From assembly GCF_001421565.1 (NCBI RefSeq), contig NZ_LMKQ01000001.1, positions 307,277-371,276 on the forward strand: a stretch of DNA of 64,000 bases, read 5' to 3'. This DNA is from Agromyces sp. Leaf222 (GTDB taxonomy: Bacteria; Actinomycetota; Actinomycetes; Actinomycetales; Microbacteriaceae). Numbering within the stretch: the stretch's first letter is position 1; every line of letters begins with the position of its first letter. The position numbers and the translations under genes were made by a program. The notes below the pieces were generated by a model, which was given only the letters and a program-made list of their open reading frames with translations, did not search any database and was not told where the DNA came from. Below are positions 8,423 through 17,322 of the stretch, piece after piece.

Positions 8423-9751
8423 CTATTCGACCGGCTCCTCGGCCTCCGGCGGCGCCTCGAGCCCGAGCCTCGGGTAGAGCACCTCGAAGCCCTTCTCGAG
8501 CCCGCCGGTCAGGGTCGTCGCGCCGTGGTCGCCGCCCGGCACCTCGAAGAACGTCGTGCTCATGCCGGCGGCGGTCGCGGCATCCGCGAGTCGCCTCGTG
8601 CCGGCGATGAAGGTGCGATCGAGCTCGCCGACGGCGAAGATCGCGGTCGAATCGGGGTACGGTGCCTTCGCGTCCATGATGTTCGCGGGCTTCACGGCGT
8701 CGTACGCCGCCTGGTCGCCGCGGAACACCTCGCGCAGGGTCTCGCTGCGGTTCTCGACGCCCGCGTACTCGGTCGGCGAGATCGCGATGAGGTTGCCGAA
8801 CGACTCCGGGTACTTCGAACCGAAGTAGGCCGCGCATCCGCCGCCGTTCGAGTAGCCGGCCACGGTCGTGTAGGCCGCCCCCTGCAGCACGTTCAGGTGC
8901 AGCCTCGCCCACGGCAGCACGTCCTGCATGACGTAGGTCTCGACCTTGCCGCGGTCGGTGTCGAGGCAGAGCGGGTCCTGCGTCGGATCGCCCAGTTGGT
9001 CGATCACGAGCGCGATGGGGGCGAGGCCGTCGTGCTCGGCCGCGAACCCGTCGAGCACCTCGGCGATGAACGTCGCGTCGGGCGAGCCCGGCTGGCCCAT
9101 CATCATGATCACGAGCGGCAACCGCGGCGCATCCTCGACGAGCGCCGCGGGTGGCAGGTAGAGCTCGGCCGGTCGCGCGGCGAAGCCCGACGCGGCGTTC
9201 GGCACGGGCGGAACGGGGTGGCCGACCTCGCCCTTCGTCGGCATGCCCGCAGGCGCGGTCCACGTGGCGTACAGCGGCTCGGCCGGGTCGGCCGGCGCCG
9301 GGTCGACCCCTGGGTCGCGGATGTCGAGGGGCTTCGCCGTCGAGATGTCGAGCAGGTCGCCCAGCGTGCGGTCGATGCCGTACGACGCGTTGATGCCGAG
9401 CACCGCGGTGGCCGCGAACACCGGGATCGCGATCAGCGCGATGAGCTTTCGCCACCACCTGGATCGCCAGAGGTTCCACACGGCGAGCAGGCACGCGCCC
9501 GAGGCCGCCGGAACCCACAGCCACGCGGCATCCGCCACCGGACCGCCGAACAGGTCGAGCACGTTCACCGCGGCCCAGAGCAGGGCGCCGCCGATCATGG
9601 CGCCGACGACCAGCACGACGATCGCGGTCATCGCCCAGCCGACGGACGCCTCGCGGCCGAGCAGATAGACGAACAGCACCGCGGCGACGACGTAGACGGT
9701 GATCAGCACGGGGCCTTCGACGATCACCAGATCGAGCACTGCCTCGGGCAT
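8423..9751 (-). CDS. Membrane-anchored alpha/beta hydrolase (esterase D / antigen-85-like fold)
   Basis: A 442-residue protein with four N-terminal membrane helices (about residues 7-125) and an extracytoplasmic hydrolase domain. The domain shows LPLVIMMMGQPG, nucleophile elbow GYSNGGG, an acid in GELDRT and histidine in GGDHGA, a layout typical of the esterase D/mycolyltransferase superfamily. The substrate is unknown, but a cell-envelope ester is plausible. GGGAGG precedes the ATG at 9751. The gene ends in PVE-stop inside a degenerate form of the dispersed repeat (TATTCGACCGGC). It is divergent from glycyl-tRNA synthetase. Confidence 0.85.
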   Translation of the reverse strand: MPEAVLDLVIVEGPVLITVYVVAAVLFVYLLGREASVGWAMTAIVVLVVGAMIGGALLWAAVNVLDLFGGPVADAAWLWVPAASGACLLAVWNLWRSRWWRKLIALIAIPVFAATAVLGINASYGIDRTLGDLLDISTAKPLDIRDPGVDPAPADPAEPLYATWTAPAGMPTKGEVGHPVPPVPNAASGFAARPAELYLPPAALVEDAPRLPLVIMMMGQPGSPDATFIAEVLDGFAAEHDGLAPIALVIDQLGDPTQDPLCLDTDRGKVETYVMQDVLPWARLHLNVLQGAAYTTVAGYSNGGGCAAYFGSKYPESFGNLIAISPTEYAGVENRSETLREVFRGDQAAYDAVKPANIMDAKAPYPDSTAIFAVGELDRTFIAGTRRLADAATAAGMSTTFFEVPGGDHGATTLTGGLEKGFEVLYPRLGLEAPPEAEEPVE

Positions 9752-9779
9752 GCCGCCTCCCGCCCCCGACGTTGGCCAC

Positions 9780-9785
9780 AGCGTA
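9780..9785 (-). promoter_or_regulatory. -10 box TACGCT for the membrane esterase
   Basis: TACGCT on the minus strand lies about 28 nt before the ATG at 9751, with the GGGAGG ribosome site between them. Confidence 0.35.
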
Positions 9786-9832
9786 GCGGTCGCGCCCCGA
9801 GTTCCGCGGATGGCGCACCCGAGCGGTCAACG

Positions 9833-9838
9833 TAGGAT
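9833..9838 (+). promoter_or_regulatory. -10 box TAGGAT for glyQS
   Basis: TAGGAT lies 56 nt before the GTG start. A matching -35 box is weak (TGGCGC at 9811-9816, 16-nt spacer). Confidence 0.3.
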
Positions 9839-9894
9839 GGTGAGACCGTTTCTTCCGGGCCGATCGGCCCGAACTCTCGACCATTGGAGCCACC

Positions 9895-11280
9895 GTGGCC
9901 GCTGCCAGCCGTCTCGAATCCGTCATCGCCCTCGCTCAGCACCGGGGCTTCGTCTTCCAGGCGGGCGAGATCTACGGCGGATCCCGCTCCGCGTGGGACT
10001 ACGGCCCCCTCGGCGTCGAGCTGAAAGAGAACATCAAGCGCCAGTGGTGGCGCTACATGGTGCAGAGCCGCGACGACGTCGTCGGCCTCGACTCGAGCGT
10101 GATCCTGCCCAAGGCGGTGTGGGAGGCATCCGGCCACGTCGACGTCTTCACCGACCCGCTCATCGAATGCCTGCACTGCCACAAGCGCTACCGCGAAGAC
10201 CACCTCATCGAGGCCTACGAAGAGAAGAAGGGCCGCGCCCCCGAGAACGGCCTCGCCGACATCGTCTGCACCAACTGCGGCACCCGCGGCCAGTGGACCG
10301 AGCCGCGCGCCTTCTCCGGCCTGCTGAAGACCTACCTCGGCGTGCTCGACGACGAGTCGGGCCTGCAGTACCTGCGCCCCGAGACCGCCCAGGGCATCTT
10401 CGTGAACTTCGCGAACGTGCTGCAGTCGGCCCGCATGAAGCCCCCGTTCGGCATCGGCCAGATCGGCAAGAGCTTCCGCAACGAGATCACGCCGGGCAAC
10501 TTCATCTTCCGCACGCGCGAGTTCGAGCAGATGGAGATGGAGTTCTTCGTCGAGCCCGGCACCGATGACGAGTGGTTCGAGTACTGGCTCGACCAGCGCT
10601 GGAACTGGTACGTCGACCTCGGCATCGACCCCGAGAACATCCGCCGCTACGAGCACGCGCAGGAGAAGCTCTCGCACTACTCCAAGCGCACCGTCGACAT
10701 CGAGTACAAGTTCGGCTTCACGGGCAGCGAGTGGGGCGAGCTCGAGGGCGTCGCGAACCGCACGGACTTCGACCTGTCGACGCACACGAAGCACTCCGGA
10801 AAGGACCTGTCGTTCTTCGACCAGTCCAAGAACGAGCGCTGGACCCCCTACGTCATCGAGCCCGCGGCGGGTCTGACCCGCTCGCTCATGGCGTTCCTCG
10901 TCGACGCATACCACGTCGAAGAGGTGCCCAACGCGAAGGGCGGCGTCGACAGCCGCACCGTGCTTCGCCTCGACCCGCGCCTCGCGCCCGTCAAGGTCGC
11001 CGTGCTGCCGCTCTCGCGCAACGAGAAGCTCTCGCCGCTGGCCCGCGAGCTCGCCGCGAACCTGCGCAAGAACTGGAACGTCGACTTCGACGACGCCGGC
11101 GCCATCGGCCGCCGCTACCGCCGTCAAGACGAGATCGGCACCCCGTTCGCGATCACGGTCGACTTCGACTCGCTCGACGACAACGCGGTGACCGTGCGCG
11201 AGCGCGACACCATGGCGCAGGAGCGCGTACCGCTCGACGAGCTGCAGGGCTACCTCGCCGCGCGCCTCATCGGCGCCTGA
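9895..11280 (+). CDS. glyQS: Glycyl-tRNA synthetase (single-chain alpha2 type)
   Basis: A 461-residue class II aminoacyl-tRNA synthetase that charges tRNA-Gly. Features seen are the N-terminal [20 protein letters not shown] segment typical of dimeric GlyRS, a zinc-type pair CxxC (CLHCHK and CTNCG), class II motif 2 ([26 protein letters not shown]) and motif 3 ([14 protein letters not shown]), followed by the anticodon-binding domain ([10 protein letters not shown]...). The GTG start follows TTGGAGCCACC. The length fits the bacterial one-subunit type, not the glyQ/glyS two-subunit form. It is monocistronic and convergent with the GNAT gene. Confidence 0.97.
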   Translation: MAAASRLESVIALAQHRGFVFQAGEIYGGSRSAWDYGPLGVELKENIKRQWWRYMVQSRDDVVGLDSSVILPKAVWEASGHVDVFTDPLIECLHCHKRYREDHLIEAYEEKKGRAPENGLADIVCTNCGTRGQWTEPRAFSGLLKTYLGVLDDESGLQYLRPETAQGIFVNFANVLQSARMKPPFGIGQIGKSFRNEITPGNFIFRTREFEQMEMEFFVEPGTDDEWFEYWLDQRWNWYVDLGIDPENIRRYEHAQEKLSHYSKRTVDIEYKFGFTGSEWGELEGVANRTDFDLSTHTKHSGKDLSFFDQSKNERWTPYVIEPAAGLTRSLMAFLVDAYHVEEVPNAKGGVDSRTVLRLDPRLAPVKVAVLPLSRNEKLSPLARELAANLRKNWNVDFDDAGAIGRRYRRQDEIGTPFAITVDFDSLDDNAVTVRERDTMAQERVPLDELQGYLAARLIGA

Positions 11281-11309
11281 CGGACGGCCGGCCCCGTTGC
11301 CGGTTCACG

Positions 11310-11346
11310 ACGGCCCCGTCGCAGGCTCAGCCCGCGGCGGGGCCGT
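11310..11346. terminator. Inverted repeat between convergent genes, possible terminator
   Basis: ACGGCCCCG (11310-11318) and CGGGGCCGT (11338-11346) are exact inverted copies with a 19-nt loop, 30 nt after the glyQS stop. The right arm lies inside the last codons of the GNAT gene. There is no T tract, so the terminator role is an inference. Confidence 0.4.
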
Positions 11347-12025
11347 CGCGTTCCGCCCACTCGCGGCGCAGGATGCCGTACATCGCGGTGTCCTGCCATT
11401 CGCCGTCGTGGTACTCCTCCTCGAGGATCGTCGCCTCGAGCCGCATGCCGAGCCGTTCGCACAGGGCAGCGGATGCCGCGTTGCGGGCGTCGAGCAGTGC
11501 GTGCACGCGGTGCGCGCGCAGCGAGTCGAAGGCGACGCCCATGACGGCGGCTGCCGCCTCGCGCGCGAGACCGCGGCCCTGGAAGTCGGGATGCACGACC
11601 CACCCGATCTCGAGCTGCCCGTGCTCGACCCGGTCGGCGCGCAGCATGATGTCGCCGATCACCCGCCCGCCCGCGGCATCCGCCCGCTCGGCGGGCTGGT
11701 CGTCGGTCGGCCCGCCCGCGGCATCCGTTCGAGACATGCGCGGTTCGCCCACGAGCTCCATCGCGAAGATGATCGCGTCCTCGTCGTTCTCGAGGCGGCG
11801 CAGGCCGGCGCGTTTCGCGGTGTGCTCGCCGGCCTCGCCACGATCGCGTTCGGGCCACGGGATGTAGCGCAGCACCTCGGGCAGCCGCTGGTACTCCCAC
11901 ACGTCGTCGGCGTCGGAGACCTCGAGCGGACGCAGCACCAGACGTTCGGTCGTGATGGCCGCGAACGGCGGGTCGTCGAGGTCGAACGGCAGCGCGAGGT
12001 GCGGCGGCCCGTCGAATCGGGTCAC
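11327..12025 (-). CDS. GNAT family N-acetyltransferase (RimJ/RimL-like)
   Basis: A 232-residue acetyltransferase. It has the RimJ/RimL-type beginning TERLVLRPLEVSDADDVWEY, an acetyl-CoA binding motif HPDFQGRGLAREAAAAV, and the late RVHALLDARNAASAALCERLGM segment. Between them is a non-conserved Asp/Ala/Gly insertion (SRTDAAGG...RADAAGG) encoded by two copies of the GGCATCC-type motif. The target is unknown; relatives acetylate protein N-termini or small molecules. The GTG at 12025 overlaps the hemA stop by four bases, so it is co-transcribed and translationally coupled with hemA. A role in haem synthesis is not implied by sequence. Confidence 0.88.
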   Translation of the reverse strand: MTRFDGPPHLALPFDLDDPPFAAITTERLVLRPLEVSDADDVWEYQRLPEVLRYIPWPERDRGEAGEHTAKRAGLRRLENDEDAIIFAMELVGEPRMSRTDAAGGPTDDQPAERADAAGGRVIGDIMLRADRVEHGQLEIGWVVHPDFQGRGLAREAAAAVMGVAFDSLRAHRVHALLDARNAASAALCERLGMRLEATILEEEYHDGEWQDTAMYGILRREWAERDGPAAG

Positions 12026-13404
12026 GACGCGTCGGCCTGGAGACCGTCGCCGTGCTGGTCGCCGCGTTCGTCGGCTCTGCCGGAACCAGCGGCGCCGGCC
12101 GACTCCACGGTCGCCGTGACGCCGAAGATCGCCTCGAGTCCGTCGATCCAGGCCTGCTGGTCGCCCGACCGGGCGAGCTCGCGCGATCGCACCATGGGCG
12201 TGTGCAGCAGCACTCCGGCCATGTGGCGCAGTGCCGCCTCGGTGCGTCCGTCGTCGTCGCCGCGGGAAGCGGCGCGCTCGATCTCGGCGTCGAGGATGTC
12301 GAACACGTGCTGGCGCAGCGCCACGACGGCCGGCGCGAGCCGCTGCTCTTCGCCGCTCTCGCCGAAGGCGCGCGCGTCGCGCATGACGATCGCCCGTGCG
12401 GCATCGGTCGCCCCGAGCTCTTCGAGCGGCGCGTGGATCTTGATGGTCTCGAGGTCGAGCAGTTCGACGCCCGGAAGTTCGACGACGTCGGGTGCGACGT
12501 TGCGCGGCAGGCCGAGGTCGATCACGAGCTGACGGATGCCGGTGGCCGGCGCGGTGGCGTCGAGGCCGATGCGCGGCACCGCGCCGATGCGCTCGTGCTC
12601 GGCGCGACCGGAGGCGAGCAGTTCGCGGTCGACGACGTGGTGCTCGACGGTGGTGCAGGTGACGATCACGTCGACGGTGGCCGCGGTGAGGGCGAACTCG
12701 TCATGGGCGACCGCGTCGATGCCGTGGCCGATCGCGAACTTCTCGGCGCGGCCGGACGGCGAGTACACGCGAACGTCGGTGGCGCCGCGGTCGCGGAGTG
12801 CGGCGAGCGAGGCGCCGGCGAATCGGCCGGTGCCGACGAGCAGCACGCGGGTCTGGGCCCAGTCGGTGATGCGGCTCTCGCCGAGGTCGAGGGCGAGGCG
12901 CACGAGCGAGCGGCCCTCGCCGCCGAGCTCGGTCTCGTTCTTGACGCGCCGCGAGGTCTGCGACGCCCGCTGGAAGAGGCGTTCGAGCTCGGGGGTCGTG
13001 GTGCCGTCGGTGCGCGCCTGCTCGAGCGAGCGTCGGACCTGACCGGCGATCTCGCCCTCGCCGACGACGACCGATTCGAGGCCCGACGCGACCGAGAACA
13101 GGTGGCCCGCCACGGCGTTGCCGTGCACGAAGCCGAAGGTGGTGCGGAGTTCCGCGGCATCTAGGCCGGCGACCGCGCCGACCGCTCGCACCGCCTCGTG
13201 CACGACCTCGACCGGCGAAGACCCCTCAGGGGCCGCCAGGTCGAGGTAGGCCTCGAAGCGGTTGCAGGTGGAGATGACGACCGCGCCCTGCAAGGCGTCG
13301 TGGCCGTCGAGGATGCGCGGTGCCGCCTGGTTGGAGCTTGCCGAAAGACGCTCGAGCATGTCGAACCCGGCGTTCTTATGGCTCGCAGTAAGACAGATGA
13401 GCAC
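12022..13404 (-). CDS. hemA: Glutamyl-tRNA reductase
   Basis: A 460-residue enzyme that reduces glutamyl-tRNA to glutamate-1-semialdehyde, the first committed step of C5 haem synthesis. The catalytic cysteine is Cys47 in STCNRFE. Also seen are GLESVVVGEGEIAGQVRRS, a Rossmann segment RVLLVGTGRFAGASLAALRDRG, and the C-terminal dimerisation helix region. The last 40 residues (SGRADERGDQHGDG) are a variable tail. The GTG start has no Shine-Dalgarno sequence and lies 6 nt after TAGAAT, suggesting leaderless translation. It is oriented away from hemE and separated from it by two genes that are not part of the pathway. Confidence 0.97.
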   Translation of the reverse strand: MLICLTASHKNAGFDMLERLSASSNQAAPRILDGHDALQGAVVISTCNRFEAYLDLAAPEGSSPVEVVHEAVRAVGAVAGLDAAELRTTFGFVHGNAVAGHLFSVASGLESVVVGEGEIAGQVRRSLEQARTDGTTTPELERLFQRASQTSRRVKNETELGGEGRSLVRLALDLGESRITDWAQTRVLLVGTGRFAGASLAALRDRGATDVRVYSPSGRAEKFAIGHGIDAVAHDEFALTAATVDVIVTCTTVEHHVVDRELLASGRAEHERIGAVPRIGLDATAPATGIRQLVIDLGLPRNVAPDVVELPGVELLDLETIKIHAPLEELGATDAARAIVMRDARAFGESGEEQRLAPAVVALRQHVFDILDAEIERAASRGDDDGRTEAALRHMAGVLLHTPMVRSRELARSGDQQAWIDGLEAIFGVTATVESAGAAGSGRADERGDQHGDGLQADAS

Positions 13405-13410
13405 GCGGAG

Positions 13411-13416
13411 ATTCTA
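13411..13416 (-). promoter_or_regulatory. -10 box TAGAAT, leaderless hemA promoter
   Basis: On the minus strand TAGAAT is followed by 6 nt and then the GTG of hemA. No purine-rich ribosome site exists between them. The -35 region is not consensus. Confidence 0.45.
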
Positions 13417-13470
13417 CTCGCCGTCGGATGGTGGTCTGCCCAGTGCAGCCACTGAACGGCGGCGACCGCC

Positions 13471-14199
13471 TCAGCCGCGGTGCGCGGCCAGCATCTCGGC
13501 CGAGATCACGGGGATCGGCGCGGTCAGCGGGGGCACCTCGAGGCCTTCGGCGGCGAGGGCGACGCGGTGCCGCGCCTTCCAGTCGCGCACGATCGCGAAG
13601 AACGCGGCATCCGAGAGGGCGTACCGCCCGACGCCGTGCGCGGCGAACACGATCGGCAGCTCGACGCTGTTCTTGTGGCGGCGCACGCGCAGCACGAGCA
13701 CGGACACGACGGTGGTGCCTGCGACGACCGAGTCGGCGCGGATGTTGCGCACCTCGCGCCACGGGTAGGCGTCGGCGCGGCGCGGGCGCCGACGGCCGCC
13801 GTCCCAGAACGTGACGCCGACGTCGTCGACGGCCACGGTGTAGCGGCGCCCGAGTCGAACGGGCCGTGCACCGTCGAGTCGGAGCTCGTTCATGCGAGGC
13901 ACGAGTTCGGCGGTGCGGATGCCGCAAGCGGGCGCCGTGTTGAACGAACCCGCGATGACGCTGCTGCGCGCGGTGCTGCGTGCCGCGCGCACGAGGGTCG
14001 CGAAGGCGGCGACGACGGCGGCTGCGGCGACGGCCACGGCGACGGCGAGCGGGAGCAGGCTCGGCGCCGACACGACCGGGAGTCGGCTCACGAGGCCGTC
14101 GACGACCGGCGCTGCAGCGATGAGCGCGGCGACGACCAGGGCCGCGGCGGCGGCCACGAGCACCGTGAGGCCCGTGCGGAGGCGAGCGTCGGCGTTCAT
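13471..14199 (-). CDS. Membrane protein of unknown function, PH-like cytoplasmic domain
   Basis: A 242-residue protein starting at ATG 14199 (MNADARLRTGL). Two hydrophobic helices (about residues 8-30 and 45-68) are followed by a soluble, strand-rich part with VAVDDVGVTFWDGG and YPWREVRNIRA. That pattern resembles bacterial PH-like domains found in other two-helix membrane proteins, but I do not assign a named family. A longer reading frame upstream is Arg/Pro-rich and unlikely to be translated. It lies 66 bp from hemA on the same strand; its stop is separated from the hemA promoter, so it is probably a separate unit. Confidence 0.7.
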   Translation of the reverse strand: MNADARLRTGLTVLVAAAAALVVAALIAAAPVVDGLVSRLPVVSAPSLLPLAVAVAVAAAAVVAAFATLVRAARSTARSSVIAGSFNTAPACGIRTAELVPRMNELRLDGARPVRLGRRYTVAVDDVGVTFWDGGRRRPRRADAYPWREVRNIRADSVVAGTTVVSVLVLRVRRHKNSVELPIVFAAHGVGRYALSDAAFFAIVRDWKARHRVALAAEGLEVPPLTAPIPVISAEMLAAHRG

Positions 14200-14582
14200 C
14201 GACGGGGCCCGGCGGCTCGGAGCCGCGGGGTTCGACGCCGCACGGCTCGATGCAGCGGGGTGGGCGACGTGCCCTGCTCGGCTGATGCGACACCGCCCGA
14301 GCGTGGGCACGACGCATCGCAGCGGCGGACCTCACGACCGAACGTCGGCGCGGGGGACAAAGGGGGGAACACGAGCAGGGACACGTCGTCGAGTACTCCG
14401 TGGGGGGCGGAGGCACGCCACCTAGGGCGCGTCGCCGTGCGAGGGGGCGCACAACGAGTCCGACTGTAGCCCGATGGCGGGTCGAATGTAAGGGGCGTCA
14501 ACAAACTGTGGAGAACTCCTCCAACGAGAAGTGGATCCACGACGAACGCCCAGCCGCGAACGCTCGACACCGGACGCGCGAA
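14200..14582. other. Intergenic region, no gene seen
   Basis: About 380 bp upstream of the PH-like membrane protein gene. Frames through it are open only because of high GC and have no coding pattern. It probably holds that gene's promoter on the minus strand, but no convincing -35/-10 pair was found. A lower-GC patch lies at 14485-14525. Confidence 0.5.
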
Positions 14583-14612
14583 CGGGCCCGCCACCGCGAG
14601 GTGACGGGCCCG
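14583..14612 (-). terminator. Intrinsic-type terminator of the LAxTG surface-protein gene
   Basis: A 13-bp stem (arms 14583-14595 and 14600-14612, one mismatch) with a GCGA loop starts 24 nt beyond the stop of the surface-protein gene. The stem is very GC-rich and lacks a long U tract, as usual for high-GC Actinobacteria. Confidence 0.7.
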
Positions 14613-14635
14613 GATCGGCGTGCTGCGTGCGAGGG

Positions 14636-17002
14636 CTATCCGCGCGCGGCTGCGCGGCGGCGGAGCGACGTGACCGTCATCGCGCCCGCGCCGAGGAGCA
14701 GCGTTGCGAGCGCGGCGAGTCCGAGGCCCGCGCCGTCGAAGCCGGTGTCGGCGAGGCCGGCGGTCGTGGTCGCGGCGGTCGAGGCCGTGCCGGCCGCATC
14801 CGTCGTCGTGGCCGCGGCGGTCACCGTGATCGGCACCTCGACCGTGCTGCCGTCGGGCAGGATCGCGACGATGTGGTGCGCACCGGCGGGCGTCGACGTG
14901 GGCACGGTCGCCGTGAAGGCGATCGCGCCGCTCTCGTCGGCCCGAGCCGATCCGAGCTCGACGGGAGTCGAGTGCAGTTCGATCTCGACGTCGGCTGCGG
15001 CCTCGAAGTTCGCGCCCGTGACGTTCACCGTGCCGCCGGGTGCGACCTCGCTGGCGTCCGCCGAGAGCGTCGGGAGCGCCGCTGCCGGTTCGCCGCCGTC
15101 GGTCGGCTCGTCGGTGTCACCCGTGTCGGTGGGCTCCTCGGGGGTCGCCGGGACCTCGGGCTCGGTGGGCTCCTCGGGGTCCGTCGTGTCCCCGGGCTCG
15201 GTGGGCTCCCCGGTGGGCTCCTCGGTCTCCTCCTCAGCGCCGATCGTGGAGTCGATCACGATCGAGTGGGTGATCGTGCGGTTGTTCCCGGCGAGGTCGG
15301 TGATGCCGGCCTTCAGCGTGTAGGTGCTGTCGGCGAGGCCGGACGGCAGGATCCACGAGCCGGCCCAGGCGGCCGCGCCCGCCGGCGCCTGCTTGCCGAG
15401 CGACTTCAGCAGCACGCCGTCCTTGTAGAGGTTGACGACGACGTCGCCGAGCTTGCCCGCGTCGGACGCCTCGGCGTCGACCTGCACGCCGGCGCTGGCC
15501 GCGAAGGCGGCGCCGTCTGCGGGGCTGGTGATCGCGAGCACCGGGCGGGTGTTGTCGACCGTGACCTTGATCGTCGTGGTCGCCTTGTTGCCGACGGTGT
15601 CGGTGGCCGTCGCGAGGAGCGTGTGCACGCCGTCCGCGAGCGTGGTGGTGTCCCACGCGAAGTCGGGCTGGGCGCCGTTGGTCGCCTGGTAGGCGTAGCT
15701 GAGTCCGGCAGAGTCGACCCGGAGGTTGTAGCTCTTCAGGTTGGGGTCGTCGAGGGTCACCTTGACGGGGACCGTGCCGCGCACGAAGGAGTCGGCTGCC
15801 GGAGCGTCGATCGTGACGACCGGCTTCGAGTTGTCGACCGTGACCTTGATCGTGGTCGTCGTCTTGTTGCCCGCGGCGTCGGTCGCGGTCGCGAGCAGCG
15901 TGTGCTCGCCGTCGGCGACGGTCGTGGTGTCCCACGCGAAGTCGGGCTGGGCGCCGTTGGCGGCCTGGGCCGAGTAGGCGAGGCCGGCGGAGTCGACCCG
16001 AAGGTTGTAGGCCTTCAGGTTGGCGTCGTCGAGCGTCACCTTCACGGCCACGGTGCCGCCGACGATCGCGCCGGATGCCGGCGAGACGAGCGAGACGACC
16101 GGCTTGGTGTTGTCGATCGTGATCGGCACGACGCGATTGGCCGAGAGGCCGGTCGCGTCGACCGCGTTGATCTTCAGCTGGTAGGCCCCGTCGGGGTAGG
16201 CGCCGAGGTCGACGACGAGCTTCGGGTGCAGGCCGTGGTTCTGCGAGCCCGCAGCCTTGGTGTTGTCGGTCAGCCAGGTGCCCTTGCGGTTCAGCTCGAT
16301 GTAGGTGTAACTGATGTCGTCGTCCTGGAGGTCGACGGTGAAGGTCGTTGGGCCGCCGACGATCGTGCCGTCGGCGATGACCTTCGTGATGACCGGCGCG
16401 ACGCCGACGGGCGGGTTCGCGTCGAACGTGAAGCGGGTGCCGCCCGCGACGACGGCGCGCACGACGCCGTCGCCCTTGACGCCGGAGCCGAGGCTGAAGC
16501 CCACCTTCACGATGCGTGCGGCGGGGGCGGCGGCGGACCACTGGGCGAGGGTGCCGAAGTGCGCCGAGCCGTTGCCGCCGTCTTCCGCGCCGGACGGGTC
16601 GAGGGCCTTGAAGGCCGCGCTCGAGCCGTTCGTCAGCCACCAGTTCTCGCCGTAGACGGACTCGCCGACGAGGATGCCGTCGGGGCTGCCGTTGCCGTCG
16701 ATGTCGACCGCGAACTGCGCGCCAGGCGTGATGCCGCTGGTCGCCGCGTAGTCGATGCCGCCCGAGAGCGTGCTCGCCAGCGGCAGGTCGACGTTCAGGT
16801 AGCCGGCGACCTTGTCGGTCGAGGTCGCGCCCTCGGTCCAGATGTGCAGGCCGTCGGCCGTGCGCTCGTAGTGGCCGGTCGCGCGGGTCTCGCTGAAGTC
16901 CCAGTCGCCGATCGGCGCGGCCTGGGCGGCGGGGGCGACGGCGACGAGGGCGAGCGCGAGGCTCGCGACACCGCCCGTCGCGATCATCTTGGTGCGGAAC
17001 AT
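14636..17002 (-). CDS. Cell-wall-anchored surface protein with Ig-like repeats and LAxTG sorting signal
   Basis: A 788-residue wall protein. The signal peptide is MFRTKMIATGGVASLALALV with AQA/API cleavage, and a perfect AAGGAG stands before the ATG at 17002. A strand-rich N-terminal domain (IGDWDFSETRATGHY, VYGENWWLTNG) is followed by three bacterial Ig-like repeats of about 95 residues, two of them nearly identical (KVTLDDxNLKxYNLRVDSAG). Then come a Glu/Pro/Thr-rich spacer, another Ig-like domain, and a C-terminal sorting signal LADTG, hydrophobic helix and RRRAAARG tail. LAxTG is the substrate type of class E sortases in Actinobacteria, inferred from established knowledge. No sortase gene is in the window. 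It sits between hemA and hemE. Confidence 0.9.
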   Translation of the reverse strand: MFRTKMIATGGVASLALALVAVAPAAQAAPIGDWDFSETRATGHYERTADGLHIWTEGATSTDKVAGYLNVDLPLASTLSGGIDYAATSGITPGAQFAVDIDGNGSPDGILVGESVYGENWWLTNGSSAAFKALDPSGAEDGGNGSAHFGTLAQWSAAAPAARIVKVGFSLGSGVKGDGVVRAVVAGGTRFTFDANPPVGVAPVITKVIADGTIVGGPTTFTVDLQDDDISYTYIELNRKGTWLTDNTKAAGSQNHGLHPKLVVDLGAYPDGAYQLKINAVDATGLSANRVVPITIDNTKPVVSLVSPASGAIVGGTVAVKVTLDDANLKAYNLRVDSAGLAYSAQAANGAQPDFAWDTTTVADGEHTLLATATDAAGNKTTTTIKVTVDNSKPVVTIDAPAADSFVRGTVPVKVTLDDPNLKSYNLRVDSAGLSYAYQATNGAQPDFAWDTTTLADGVHTLLATATDTVGNKATTTIKVTVDNTRPVLAITSPADGAAFAASAGVQVDAEASDAGKLGDVVVNLYKDGVLLKSLGKQAPAGAAAWAGSWILPSGLADSTYTLKAGITDLAGNNRTITHSIVIDSTIGAEEETEEPTGEPTEPGDTTDPEEPTEPEVPATPEEPTDTGDTDEPTDGGEPAAALPTLSADASEVAPGGTVNVTGANFEAAADVEIELHSTPVELGSARADESGAIAFTATVPTSTPAGAHHIVAILPDGSTVEVPITVTAAATTTDAAGTASTAATTTAGLADTGFDGAGLGLAALATLLLGAGAMTVTSLRRRAAARG

Positions 17003-17322
17003 CGTTCTCCTTCGGGTGGTGCCGTGCTCGGGATGCTGCTGCGCACGCCGTCGTGCCGGCGCGCGTCGACGCACGGCGCGGCGTCGGGGTGCGGCCGACG
17101 GCGTCGACGGTCGCGATCCCGTCGGCCGGGCGGGCACGTCGGAGGTGTTCGGGTGGCGTCGGAACGCCGGACTTCGGGGGCGTCCTGCCTCGTCGGTGAA
17201 TCGGGGTGCGGGTTCGATCGAGACAGGTCCATGCAAAGCTAACAATCGCGAGGCCAGGCAGATTGCGCTTTCCGCCCCCCAGAACGGGGGCCGGGCGGGT
17301 GCTCCCAGCCCGATACGCGACA
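17003..17322. other. Divergent intergenic region between surface-protein gene and hemE
   Basis: A 320-bp gap with the promoters of both flanking genes. The part at 17228-17262 is AT-richer (TGCAAAGCTAACAATCG) and is the best candidate for promoter or operator DNA. No confident -35/-10 pair or ORF was found. Confidence 0.5.

Noticed and set aside
14200..14580. Arg/Pro-rich open frames upstream of the PH-like membrane protein
   Set aside because: They are open only because of GC content, and the real start with following membrane helices is at 14199.
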